A stretch of 40,968 nucleotides of DNA from assembly GCA_903873395.1 (NCBI GenBank), contig CAIQOJ010000033.1:1-40968 (forward strand), read 5' to 3'. A program made the position numbers and the translations under genes. Below, one piece after another: positions 17,973 through 27,444 of this stretch. The stretch is from an uncultured Acidimicrobiaceae bacterium (GTDB lineage Bacteria > Actinomycetota > Acidimicrobiia > Acidimicrobiales > RAAP-2). The notes beneath the pieces were generated by a model. It was not told the DNA's origin and made no database searches. It saw only the letters and a list, made by a program, of their open reading frames with translations. Position 1 is the stretch's first letter. Each line of letters begins with the position of its first letter.

Positions 17973-18592
17973 TGTCCGTGACCCAGGCCCTTGCCGCCGA
18001 ACCGGCGGTCCACAATCGTCCAGAACGCCACCGGCCCGATCGTCCTTCGATGCTCGGTGTCGGCGTGATCATCTGGCTCGGCTCCGAGGTGATGTTCTTC
18101 AGTTCCCTCTTTGCCGCCTTTTTCACGATCCGTGCCCATGCCATTACGTGGCCGCCGCCGGGAGCGCAGCTCGACACCGTCCGTGCCGGCATCTTCACCG
18201 TCATCCTGGTGGCTACGAGTTTCACCATGCAGAAGGCCGTGTTCGATCAGGAGCGCGGAGAGCGTGAAGGCGCCAAGAAGTGGGTGTGGATCACCTTCGT
18301 CATGGGGTGCGCGTTCGTGGTCAACCAGTTCTTCGAGTGGGTCGACCTCTCTAAGGTCTATGCAACCAATCCCACCGACACGGCCTACGGATCACTCTTC
18401 TACATCACCTCCGGAGTCCACGGTCTGCACGTGTTCCTGGGTCTGGCAGCCATGATCCTCCTGCTCGGCCGCCTCAAGGGCCCCAAGGGCGATCCGGGTG
18501 AGACGGCGGTCTTCCAGGGAGTCAGCTACTACTGGCACTTTGTCGACGTCGTCTGGGTCGGCCTCTACAGCTGCCTCTTCCTGCTCAAATGA
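17972..18592 (+). CDS. ctaE: Cytochrome c oxidase subunit III
   Basis: 206 residues with five hydrophobic helices, the short actinobacterial form of subunit III. Seen: SMLGVGVIIWLGSEVMFF in helix 1, NQFFEWVDL mid-protein, and the C-terminal YYWHFVDVVWVGLYSCLF, all typical of COX3. It stabilises the aa3 oxidase in the membrane and interacts with the bc1 complex in actinobacterial III2IV2 supercomplexes. First gene of the ctaE-qcrC-qcrA-qcrB operon, the standard actinobacterial order; its stop overlaps the qcrC ATG (ATGA). Confidence 0.95.
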   Translation: MSVTQALAAEPAVHNRPERHRPDRPSMLGVGVIIWLGSEVMFFSSLFAAFFTIRAHAITWPPPGAQLDTVRAGIFTVILVATSFTMQKAVFDQERGEREGAKKWVWITFVMGCAFVVNQFFEWVDLSKVYATNPTDTAYGSLFYITSGVHGLHVFLGLAAMILLLGRLKGPKGDPGETAVFQGVSYYWHFVDVVWVGLYSCLFLLK

Positions 18593-19611
18593 CCGCCGAC
18601 CGTATTCGCCGATCATTGGGAGCACGCCTGGCCGCCCCGGCTGCCTTGGTCGGGGCCGTCGCCTTGACCGGGCTGGTCGTGTTCGGCACGGGGACCGCCC
18701 AGGCCGAGACCACCACGACGGCTGGCAGCACGTCGGCCTACGAGGGTCCGGTTACTACGTCGACGAACCTGGCCGGTGGCACCACTCGGACGACCCCGAC
18801 GACCTCAGCCACGAGCCTGACAACGCCGACCGCCTACGGAGCCGGCACGAACGCTGTCGCTCAACCAGCGGTGGCCACGGCTCTGCCCAGTGCGGAGGCC
18901 GCTGCCCGGTATGAGGCCCCATCCAACCAAGATGGCCTCTACTACCGAGATCTTCCGGACGCCTACATCGCACCGGGGCAAGCTCTGTACGCCTCAAACT
19001 GTGCAAGTTGCCATGGAACCCAGGCCAACGGCAAAGAGGGCGTAGCTCCCAACCTGCTCGGCCTTGGTGCTGGCACTGTCGACTTCTGGGTCTCTACCGG
19101 CCGCATGCCGCTGGCCAACACCAGCGCCCAGGCAACCCGGAAGCCTCCTCGCTTCAACCGCACGCAGACGCTGCAGATCGCTGCCTACGTGCAGTCCCTC
19201 ACGCCAGGGCAAGGCACCAAGGTCCCGGTCGTGAACACCGCTTCTGCCGACCTCGAAGCTGGCGGCGAACTGTTCACCCTCAACTGCGCGGCGTGCCACA
19301 CGATTTCAGGAGCGGGCGACATGCTGGCTCAGGGTGCCTACGCCCCGAGCCTCCACCTAGCCACCTCAACCCAGATCGTCGAAGCCATCCGCTCGGGCCC
19401 GGGCAACATGCCGCACTTCGGCCCTGGCAACATCCCCGATACTGAAGCAAGAGACATTGCGGCCTATGTGGTCAAGGTCCTTCAGCACCCGCAGGACTCG
19501 GGTGGCTACGGACTCGGTGGTATCGGACCGGTGGGTGAGGGCTTCGTCGGACTTCTCATCGGTGTCGGTGCCTTGATGGCCATCTGCTTCTGGATCGGAG
19601 ACCGCTCATGA
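18589..19611 (+). CDS. qcrC: Dihaem cytochrome c subunit of the bc1 complex
   Basis: 340 residues. A signal/anchor helix (about 15-35) leads to a Thr/Ser/Ala-rich linker (about 40-110), then two cytochrome c domains with haem motifs CASCH (138-142) and CAACH (233-237). A C-terminal helix (about 313-335) anchors it. Two haems replace the soluble cytochrome c and pass electrons directly from the Rieske protein to CtaC. The low-complexity linker is longer than I would expect and may be glycosylated. Overlaps ctaE and qcrA by four bases on each side. Confidence 0.95.
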   Translation: MTADRIRRSLGARLAAPAALVGAVALTGLVVFGTGTAQAETTTTAGSTSAYEGPVTTSTNLAGGTTRTTPTTSATSLTTPTAYGAGTNAVAQPAVATALPSAEAAARYEAPSNQDGLYYRDLPDAYIAPGQALYASNCASCHGTQANGKEGVAPNLLGLGAGTVDFWVSTGRMPLANTSAQATRKPPRFNRTQTLQIAAYVQSLTPGQGTKVPVVNTASADLEAGGELFTLNCAACHTISGAGDMLAQGAYAPSLHLATSTQIVEAIRSGPGNMPHFGPGNIPDTEARDIAAYVVKVLQHPQDSGGYGLGGIGPVGEGFVGLLIGVGALMAICFWIGDRS

Positions 19612-20579
19612 GCGACCGCGACCCGATCGTCGAAGGACCACTGCCTCCAGCGGCACTCGACGATCCCCACCTGCAGCCGTTGGCCAAGAACCCGGGGCGC
19701 ACTGAGGGCATCGCTGCGCTCTCGATGATCGTGGGTTTCCTCGGTTTCCTCGGCTTCGGCTTTACCTACTGGATCAACGCCTCAACCCAGTGGCTTGCTC
19801 TCACGCTTGGTATTGGCATGCTGGGTCTAGGTGCTGGCGTCATCGCCTGGGGCAAGTATTTGATGCCGCAGGGCCCGTTCGTCGAAGAGCGCCACGACTT
19901 CCACTCGACCGAACCTGAACGCAAGGCGATGACGGCCGTCATCACTGAGCGGGGCGGGATGGTCATCAAACGGCGCAAGTTGCTCACTGGGCTCTTCGCT
20001 GCAGGCTCTGCGGTCATGGGTGTAGTCCTGCTCTTCCCGCTGATTCGTTCCCTCGGCCCCAAGCCAGCAAAGTCTGAACAGACGTTCGGCACCACCGACA
20101 ACTCGTTGTACACCACCAACTGGCGTCAAGGCTCGCTCGTGACGACTGTGGATGGCCGCCAGGTACGGGTAGATGACCTCCAGACGGGGGGTGTCCTCAC
20201 GGTCTTCCCTCGAGGGCACGAAGGCGCCTCGGCTGACCAGGTGATCTTGATCCGTCTTGCTGAGCTCGGGCCGAACGATCCTCCGTATCAGATCGAGGCA
20301 CCGGGGAAGACCGAGTGGGGCGTCCAGGGCTATGTGGCCTACTCGAAGCTCTGCACCCATCTCGGCTGTCCGGTGGGTCTCTACCAGCAGCAGACTCAGC
20401 AGCTGGTGTGCCCATGCCACCAATCGATCTTCAACGTCAATGCTGGCTGTGTGCCTGAGTTCGGCCCCGCCGCCCGACCGCTGCCCATGCTGCCGATCAC
20501 GGTGGACAGTCAGGGCCGCTTGCGGGCGAACGGAACCTTCAACGAGGCCGTAGGCCCTGGCTTCTGGGAGCGTCCATGA
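19608..20579 (+). CDS. qcrA: Rieske iron-sulfur subunit of the bc1 complex
   Basis: 323 residues. Actinobacterial layout: two helices (about 35-57 and 62-85), a cytoplasmic loop, a third helix (about 126-147), then the Rieske domain. The [2Fe-2S] ligands are in CTHLGC (C249, H251, with disulfide C254) and CPCH (C268, H271, with disulfide C270). The C-terminal region FGPAARPLPMLPI is typical of the family. It moves electrons from menaquinol at QcrB to QcrC. ATGA overlaps with both neighbours. Confidence 0.95.
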   Translation: MSDRDPIVEGPLPPAALDDPHLQPLAKNPGRTEGIAALSMIVGFLGFLGFGFTYWINASTQWLALTLGIGMLGLGAGVIAWGKYLMPQGPFVEERHDFHSTEPERKAMTAVITERGGMVIKRRKLLTGLFAAGSAVMGVVLLFPLIRSLGPKPAKSEQTFGTTDNSLYTTNWRQGSLVTTVDGRQVRVDDLQTGGVLTVFPRGHEGASADQVILIRLAELGPNDPPYQIEAPGKTEWGVQGYVAYSKLCTHLGCPVGLYQQQTQQLVCPCHQSIFNVNAGCVPEFGPAARPLPMLPITVDSQGRLRANGTFNEAVGPGFWERP

Positions 20580-22063
20580 TCGACAAGTCCCTTCGCTGGA
20601 TCGACGACCGCCTTGGCATTGCCAAGGGCGGACGGACGTTCCTCGACAAGATCTTCCCTGACCACTGGTCGTTCATGCTGGGTGAGATCGCTCTGTACTC
20701 GTTCATCCTCTTGTTGGCCACCGGGGTCTTCCTGAGTCTCTACTACGTGCCGTCGGCGCATGAGATCGTGTACCACGGTACGTACGTGCCTCTGCAAGGC
20801 CAACGCGTGTCCGAGGCATACGCCTCGTCGGTAAGCCTCTCGTTCGATGTGCGCACTGGATTGTTGATGCGCCAGGCCCATCACTGGGCTGCTGACATCT
20901 TCTTGGGCTCGATCGCCGTGCACATGGCTCGAGTGTTCTTCACCGGGGCGTTCCGCAAGCCACGTGAGTTCAACTGGCTTGTCGGTGTGTCCATGTTGAT
21001 CCTGGGTATCGTCAACGGCTTCCTCGGCTACTCACTGCCCGACGACCTGGTCTCGGGTACCGGTATCCGCATCGCCTTCTCGATCATCGAGTCGATCCCT
21101 GTGGTGGGCAGCTACCTCGGCTTCTTCCTCTTCGGAGGCAACTACCCAGGTTCCGGCGTCATCATTCCCCGGTTCTTCACCATTCACGTCCTCATCGTGC
21201 CTGCCCTCATCGTGGGCTTGCTGGCTGCCCACCTTGGTCTGTTGGTCAAGCAGAAGCACACCCAGTTCCCTGGCAAGGGTCGGACAGAAAAGAACGTGGT
21301 CGGCACGCCGATGTTCCCGACGTTCATCGCCAAGACCACCGGCTTCTTGTTCATGTCGACCGCCGTCACGTTCCTCCTCGGCGGCTTTGCTCAGATCAAC
21401 CCGGTGTGGCAGTTCGGCCAATACCAGCCCTACCAGATCTCCTATGCCGTGCAGCCTGACTGGTACATGGGCTGGCTCGACGGCGCATTGCGCATTATGC
21501 CGTCCTGGGAGTGGGTCGGCTGGGGTCACACGCTGCCGCTGATGGTCTTCCTGCCTGCAGTGGTCTTCCCGGGTCTCATCTTCACGATCCTGATGGCATG
21601 GCCGTTTATCGAGACGGCGTGGACCAAGGACCGCGAGTATCACAACCTGCTCGACCGGCCTCGGGACCGTCCCAAGCGGACGGCTGCGGGTGCAGCCATG
21701 CTGACCCTGCTCCTCATGGTGTTCTTCGCCTCGTCGACGGACGTGTTGGCCAACTTCTTCCAACTCCCGCTTGAGGCCGTACTCTGGTTCTTCCGGTTTG
21801 TCGTTCCGCTCTCACCGATCGTCGCCTACTACCTCACCTACAAGATCTGCGTGGAGATGCGGGAGGCAGGTGAGGATGTCGGTGAACGCAAGCGAGCCCT
21901 CGTGGTGAAGCGGACCGCTGAAGGCGAGTACATCACGGAGCCGTCACTTCCCCGTCCCGGAGACGGCCACGTTGAACTCGATGCCATTCCGTTGCCGACC
22001 TTCATCGACACGGCCGGGCCCGAGTTGGCTACTCCTGGCGGCGTCCGGCGCGTCATCCGCTGA
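20576..22063 (+). CDS. qcrB: Cytochrome b subunit of the bc1 complex
   Basis: 495 residues with about eight core helices. Haem-ligand histidines are in RQAHHWAADIFLGSIAVHMAR and in FFTIHVLIVPALIVGLLAAH (split across two helices). The quinol-site motif reads PDWY (in VQPDWYMGWLDG) instead of the classical PEWY, a variant I believe is normal in actinobacteria. The charged C-terminal extension (about 430-495) is also characteristic of the actinobacterial form. It oxidises menaquinol and contributes to proton translocation. Last gene of the operon; a 36-bp gap separates it from the next gene on the same strand. Confidence 0.96.
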   Translation: MIDKSLRWIDDRLGIAKGGRTFLDKIFPDHWSFMLGEIALYSFILLLATGVFLSLYYVPSAHEIVYHGTYVPLQGQRVSEAYASSVSLSFDVRTGLLMRQAHHWAADIFLGSIAVHMARVFFTGAFRKPREFNWLVGVSMLILGIVNGFLGYSLPDDLVSGTGIRIAFSIIESIPVVGSYLGFFLFGGNYPGSGVIIPRFFTIHVLIVPALIVGLLAAHLGLLVKQKHTQFPGKGRTEKNVVGTPMFPTFIAKTTGFLFMSTAVTFLLGGFAQINPVWQFGQYQPYQISYAVQPDWYMGWLDGALRIMPSWEWVGWGHTLPLMVFLPAVVFPGLIFTILMAWPFIETAWTKDREYHNLLDRPRDRPKRTAAGAAMLTLLLMVFFASSTDVLANFFQLPLEAVLWFFRFVVPLSPIVAYYLTYKICVEMREAGEDVGERKRALVVKRTAEGEYITEPSLPRPGDGHVELDAIPLPTFIDTAGPELATPGGVRRVIR

Positions 22064-22099
22064 CGCAAGAAGCGCGCTGGCAACGAAAGCCACAGTGTC

Positions 22100-22972
22100 G
22101 TGGGGGAGACACAAGCCGTAAGGGCCCACGAGATTCCTGGTATCGACGTTGGTCGGTATCCCTTGGAGGATCCGACATCGCCTGCCTATGAGGCACTGGT
22201 TGCTGATGCCCGCCGCCAACTCGTTGACACCGGCGCGGTGGAGTTTCCAGGGTTTGTGACCACTTCCGGCGTGGAAGCCCTCGTGGCCGATGCCGAGGAA
22301 CTGGCTTGTCGGGCACACCACTCCGAAGGTCTCGGCACGCCCTACCTCGAACTTCCCGCCGATGGATGGCCGGCTGAACACCCTCGACAGACCTGGTCTC
22401 GTTATGCCGTGGGCGCAGTTCCCTATGACGTGATCCCACGATCCAGTCCGCTCCGCCAACTCTACGAGTGGGAGCCCCTCTGCGACCTGGTCGAGGCAGT
22501 GGTGGATCGAGGGCCGCTCTATCGCTACGCCGATCCTTTCGGTGCGCTCAATCTGGCTGTCATGGGGGAGGGCGAGGAACTCCAGTGGCACTTCGACCAG
22601 ACGGATTTCGTCGTGTCAGTTGCCATTCAGACAGCGGACTCTGGCGGTTACTTCGAAGTCCATCCCCGAATTCGCTCCGAGGGCGATGAGCACTATGACG
22701 AAGTCGCCGCCGTCCTCGCGGGATACGGCGAGACGTGTGTCACGCTACCCATGACACCCGGGACGCTCCTCGTATTCGAGGGTCGCAACTCGTTGCATCG
22801 GGTCAGCCCGGTTGGTGGTGGACTGGTCCGCCATGTGGGTCTCCTCGCCTTCGACACCCAGCCTGATCGCGTCGGGAGCGAACTGTTGCGTCATGATCGC
22901 TATGGGCGGTCACAACCATTCGCCGAGCCTCCGGTAGGTTGGCCGCCCAGCCACCAAGGAGTCGAGGCGTGA
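22100..22972 (+). CDS. Fe(II)/2-oxoglutarate oxygenase of the BesD/HalD/ArpA-like group
   Basis: 290 residues. The facial triad is H164-x-D166 in WHFDQTDF and H233 in NSLHRV; R244 in GLVRHVGLLAFDT is a plausible 2-oxoglutarate anchor. The block LVFEGRNSLHRVSPV followed by AFDT is the signature I associate with the BesD/HalD amino-acid halogenase group and its hydroxylase relatives, annotated in some genomes as ArpA-like. Halogenases of this group replace the Asp by Gly or Ala; here Asp is kept, so hydroxylation or oxidative demethylation is expected, not chlorination. Substrate unknown. The GTG start at 22100 lacks a clear ribosome site and could be read through from qcrB. The stop overlaps the fae-like start (GTGA). 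Confidence 0.82.
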   Translation: MGETQAVRAHEIPGIDVGRYPLEDPTSPAYEALVADARRQLVDTGAVEFPGFVTTSGVEALVADAEELACRAHHSEGLGTPYLELPADGWPAEHPRQTWSRYAVGAVPYDVIPRSSPLRQLYEWEPLCDLVEAVVDRGPLYRYADPFGALNLAVMGEGEELQWHFDQTDFVVSVAIQTADSGGYFEVHPRIRSEGDEHYDEVAAVLAGYGETCVTLPMTPGTLLVFEGRNSLHRVSPVGGGLVRHVGLLAFDTQPDRVGSELLRHDRYGRSQPFAEPPVGWPPSHQGVEA

Positions 22973-23508
22973 TCGAGTTCGAAGTCTTATCGGGCAGTTT
23001 CGTGACGCAGGTGGGCGAAGCCTTCGTGGGCAGTGGCGCTGAGGCAGCGCATATCAACACCGTGCTCGGATCCAAGGGTGGTCCGGTGGAGACGGCGTGG
23101 GTGACTGCTCTCGCCACGCCACGAGCCGGGCACATCCCATTTGTCACCACCCTGCAGCCCGGCGTTCCGGCCAAACCGATGACACTGTTCGTCAACAAGG
23201 CCACGCTCGAAGGCGACCGCCACTCGACCATGACCTGGGGTCCAGCCCAAGCTGGCGTGGCATCGGGCGTGCTGTGGGCTGTGGCGGACAACGTCGTTCC
23301 CGCCGAGTTGGTCGACGACCTTCTCCTGGTTGTGGCCGTGTGGGTCAACCCGGAGGCGTCTGATGGCGATCTCGTCTACGCCAACAATCGCCAGGCCACC
23401 CGTGACGCTCTGGCCGCCGGCGCCCAGCGGCTTCCCGTCGTAGGCGATGCGCTTGCCGCTCGCGACACCCCCTACAACGCCTATTGGCCGCCACCGACAG
23501 AGAGCTGA
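22969..23508 (+). CDS. fae: Formaldehyde-activating enzyme (Fae) family protein
   Basis: 179 residues from GTG 22969, with AAGGAG upstream and a four-base overlap with the oxygenase. Fae landmarks: VGEAFVGSGAEAAHIN with the catalytic-type His (H28), GGPVETAW, KPMTLFVNKAT, GPAQAGVA, and PAELVDDLLLVVAVWV. Classical Fae condenses formaldehyde with tetrahydromethanopterin. Two usual positions differ: HID is HIN and GPAQHG is GPAQAG. No methanopterin-pathway gene is in the window and actinobacteria generally lack that cofactor, so the carrier may be different or the protein may only bind or sense formaldehyde. Coupling to an oxygenase that could release formaldehyde is suggestive. Family assignment is strong, reaction is not. 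Confidence 0.85.
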   Translation: MIEFEVLSGSFVTQVGEAFVGSGAEAAHINTVLGSKGGPVETAWVTALATPRAGHIPFVTTLQPGVPAKPMTLFVNKATLEGDRHSTMTWGPAQAGVASGVLWAVADNVVPAELVDDLLLVVAVWVNPEASDGDLVYANNRQATRDALAAGAQRLPVVGDALAARDTPYNAYWPPPTES

Positions 23509-23512
23509 GCAG

Positions 23513-23543
23513 TGCGGGCACCCCGCCAGGAGGTGCCACCGCA
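23513..23543 (+). terminator. Bulged hairpin between fae and the SDR gene
   Basis: TGCG + GGCACC pairs with GGTGCC + CGCA across a nine-base loop, with a two-base bulge. It starts five bases after the fae stop. It could terminate or attenuate transcription before the SDR gene; no U-run. Confidence 0.35.
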
Positions 23544-23600
23544 TGAACTACGGTCGGTCGTCTCAACCCGTTGGCACAGGATCGCATGAGGAGCACAACC

Positions 23601-24440
23601 ATGGCCCGTCTCGAAGGACGCCGCACTGTCATCACCGGAGCAGCAAGTGGCATCGGCGAGGCAACTGCTCGCCTGTTCGTTGCCGAAGGGGCCTCCGTGG
23701 TGCTCGCCGACCTCGACGTGGCCCGAGGCAGTCGCATCGCTGGCGAACTCGGAGACAAGGCCAGGTTCGTGGAAGTCGACGTGGCGGAAGAAGGTGCAGT
23801 GGAACACGCCATCGAGGAGTCGATCTCGACCTTCGGTGGTTTCGATTGCATCTTCAACAATGCGGGGAATCCTGGGTCGCTGGGCAGGATCGACGACGTC
23901 CAAGTGGACGCCTTCGACCGAACGGTGGGAATCCATCTCCGTGGCGTGTTCCTCGGAATCCGGGCAGCGGCCAGGATCATGCGGCCGCTTGGTCAGGGCA
24001 GCATCATCAACACGGCCAGCGTGGCAGGCATCACGGCCAACGCCGCTGGACATGACTACAGCGCAGCGAAGGCGGGCATCATCGCACTCACCCGGACGAC
24101 GGCCAACGAGCTTGGTGAAGACGGTGTGCGTGTGAATGCCATCTGCCCGGGTGGCATCGCCACGTCGATCTTCGGCCGGGCTGCGGGTCTCGATGCTGAC
24201 GCCGCTCAGGAGACCATCGGCCTGATGGAAGCAGTTCTGTCTGATGTGGCCCCCATGCGTCGTGCGGGTCAGCCCGGTGACATCGCAGAGTGCGCCCTGT
24301 GGCTGGCCTCAGACGGATCGTCCTTCGTCAACGGGCAGGCCATCGCCGTGGACGGCGGCCTAGTCACCGGACCGACCTATCGGAGTTCTCGGGCCCGCAT
24401 GGAGGCCTCGATGGGCCCCATGGGTGGTTCTGAGGGCTGA
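23601..24440 (+). CDS. Short-chain dehydrogenase/reductase
   Basis: 279 residues, classical SDR size. The NAD(P) motif TGAASGIGE spans 12-20, with D39 after the second strand (LADLDV), which favours NAD(H). NNAG is at 86-89, the catalytic Ser is in NTASVAG (S140), and Y153-x3-K157 is in DYSAAK. The C-terminal FVNGQAIAVDGG is typical. The start ATG 23601 is chosen for GAGGAG seven bases upstream; an in-frame ATG at 23586 is possible. It lies 92 bp after fae, separated by a hairpin, on the same strand. The substrate cannot be named; an alcohol, sugar or hydroxyacyl group is typical for this class. Confidence 0.93.
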   Translation: MARLEGRRTVITGAASGIGEATARLFVAEGASVVLADLDVARGSRIAGELGDKARFVEVDVAEEGAVEHAIEESISTFGGFDCIFNNAGNPGSLGRIDDVQVDAFDRTVGIHLRGVFLGIRAAARIMRPLGQGSIINTASVAGITANAAGHDYSAAKAGIIALTRTTANELGEDGVRVNAICPGGIATSIFGRAAGLDADAAQETIGLMEAVLSDVAPMRRAGQPGDIAECALWLASDGSSFVNGQAIAVDGGLVTGPTYRSSRARMEASMGPMGGSEG

Positions 24441-24465
24441 GCCGTCTCACGATGCCGTGATGGCT
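24440..24465 (+). terminator. Bulged hairpin after the SDR gene
   Basis: TCACG/CGTGA (24447-24460) with loop ATGC, extended by AGCC/GGCT after an asymmetric internal loop. It begins at the last base of the SDR stop codon. Confidence 0.35.
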
Positions 24466-24493
24466 TGAGGACCAACGGTGCCCCATCTGTATC
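24465..24493 (+). promoter_or_regulatory. Candidate arr promoter
   Basis: TTGAGG (24465-24470), 17-nt spacer, TGTATC (24488-24493). If used, transcription begins near 24500, downstream of the alternative GTG start at 24478, and supports the GTG at 24529 as the arr start. Confidence 0.3.
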
Positions 24494-24528
24494 GAGGGTC
24501 CCCGTCTGGATCGTGGCATCATCAGTAC

Positions 24529-24936
24529 GTGGACGCCCCGGCGACGCTGCAGTACTTCCATGGCACCAAGGCCGAGTTCTCACTCGGCGACTTGGTAGTA
24601 CCTGGCTATCCCTCGAACTTTGGCAGCGGACACCAGGCGAATCACGTGTATCTGACCGCCACTGTTGATGCAGCCGTGTGGGGAGCCGAACTTGCTCTAG
24701 GTGATCGTCCGGGCAGGATCTATATCGTCGAGCCGACCGGGCCGATTGAGGACGACCCCAACCTGACCGACAAGAAGTTCCCCGGCAATCCCACGAAGTC
24801 CTATCGCTCGCGTCACCCGTTGCGAGTCACGGGGGAGCTTGCCGAGTGGGAAAGCCATCCCCTCGATGCCTTGCAGGCGATGAAGGACATGGTTGCTCAA
24901 GCCAAGATTCTTGGCATCGAGGCGATTGACGACTGA
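24529..24936 (+). CDS. arr: Rifampin ADP-ribosyltransferase (Arr family)
   Basis: 135 residues from GTG 24529. Arr inactivates rifamycins by transferring ADP-ribose from NAD to the antibiotic. Strong family signatures: YFHGTKAEF near the N-terminus (H11), NHVYLTA (Y41), and the hallmark DDPNLTDKKFPGNPTKSYRS (D81); these are the positions of the family's His-Tyr-Asp active residues. The mycobacterial protein is about 140 residues, so this copy is full length. An alternative GTG at 24478 has GAGG seven bases upstream and would add 17 residues, but the family N-terminus and a possible promoter favour 24529. Not flanked by mobile elements; it looks chromosomal. Confidence 0.88.
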   Translation: MDAPATLQYFHGTKAEFSLGDLVVPGYPSNFGSGHQANHVYLTATVDAAVWGAELALGDRPGRIYIVEPTGPIEDDPNLTDKKFPGNPTKSYRSRHPLRVTGELAEWESHPLDALQAMKDMVAQAKILGIEAIDD

Positions 24937-25276
24937 CGGAACGTCCCACAGGCCGACGGTTGGTACTCCCATCCGTCGATGGCGCTTCGGTTCCCGGGAT
25001 GGGTCCTCAGGATGGCGATCTGCGTCATCAGGTTGTGACCATCACCGACGGCGAAGACGCCGCCGTCGGTGGAGTCGGAAGGGTCTGTGCTCTGGACCTG
25101 TCGCCGTGCGTGACGTCTATCGACAGCTTGAGTCAGGAATCATCCGTGGATCAATTGATCTGGCCGGGAACCCAGTCGACGGTCACTGCGTCCAGGTCAC
25201 CACAACATGAGTTGGTTCTGGCAGCCTTCGCCACGCTCTGAGGGGCCACTCTGGCCTCTCGACGGGTCGAGAGGAA
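24937..25276. other. Gap between arr and ctaF with no supported gene
   Basis: 340 bp between converging transcription units. Frames of up to about 90 codons are open but have no ribosome site, no recognisable domain and atypical composition. The only structure I see is the pair of overlapping hairpins at 25240-25273. Confidence 0.5.
25240..25273. terminator. Overlapping hairpins, probable bidirectional terminator
   Basis: A nine-bp stem (25240-25248 with 25252-25260, one G.U pair, loop CTC) shares its right arm with a seven-bp perfect stem (25256-25262 with 25267-25273, loop CGGG). They lie three bases beyond the ctaF stop and between converging units. The two are mutually exclusive on one transcript. 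Confidence 0.5.
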
Positions 25277-25668
25277 TCAGATGGTGCCGCCGCGCCGTGA
25301 CTCGACGACGCCGCCGATGATTGCCGACACGCCGAGGGCGATGGCGATCGGTGCCATCCACAGGCCGAAGATGAACGTCATCGTGGTGAAAAGCGCCGCC
25401 ATTCCCAAGAGGAAAGGCCAGATGCTTGACGCTGGGAACGAGTCGATCACGCCAGCGCCGTCGGCCATGGTGGCATCTTCGATGTCGCCTTCGAGGGGCT
25501 TCATCCGCTTGGACCACCACAAGTAGTAGAGGCCAGGCAACAGGCCGAGGCCTGCTGAGCCGACGAGCATCACGAACCCGGCATCCTCATAGCTGGTGTA
25601 CCAGTAGACGATGCCGACGATGCCGAAGAAGACCCCGATGATGGAGAGGAAGAGTCCGTCTACTCGCA

Positions 25669-25669
<1 letters not shown>
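25277..25669 (-). CDS. ctaF: Cytochrome c oxidase subunit IV, actinobacterial type
   Basis: 130 residues with four helices (about 5-23, 30-50, 85-103 and 105-122). The N-terminal LFLSIIGVFFGIVGIVYWYTS, the PGLYYLWWSKRM turn and the glycine-rich C-terminus ending ESRRGG match the actinobacterial CtaF subunit, which has no mitochondrial counterpart and helps assemble the aa3 oxidase. Its ATG overlaps the ctaD stop by one base (TGATG). A longer frame that reads back through ctaD exists but is a shadow. Last gene of ctaC-ctaD-ctaF. Confidence 0.92.
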
Positions 25670-27429
<1,760 letters not shown>

Positions 27430-27444
27430 GGCGTTCCCTGGTTC

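Noticed and set aside
22100..22972. Radical halogenase of the BesD type
   Set aside because: The halogenase HxG/A signature is absent; the motif is HFD, so an oxygenase is expected.
24960..25241. 93-codon plus-strand frame after arr
   Set aside because: TTG start, no ribosome site, no helix or domain pattern, and it ends in the terminator hairpins.
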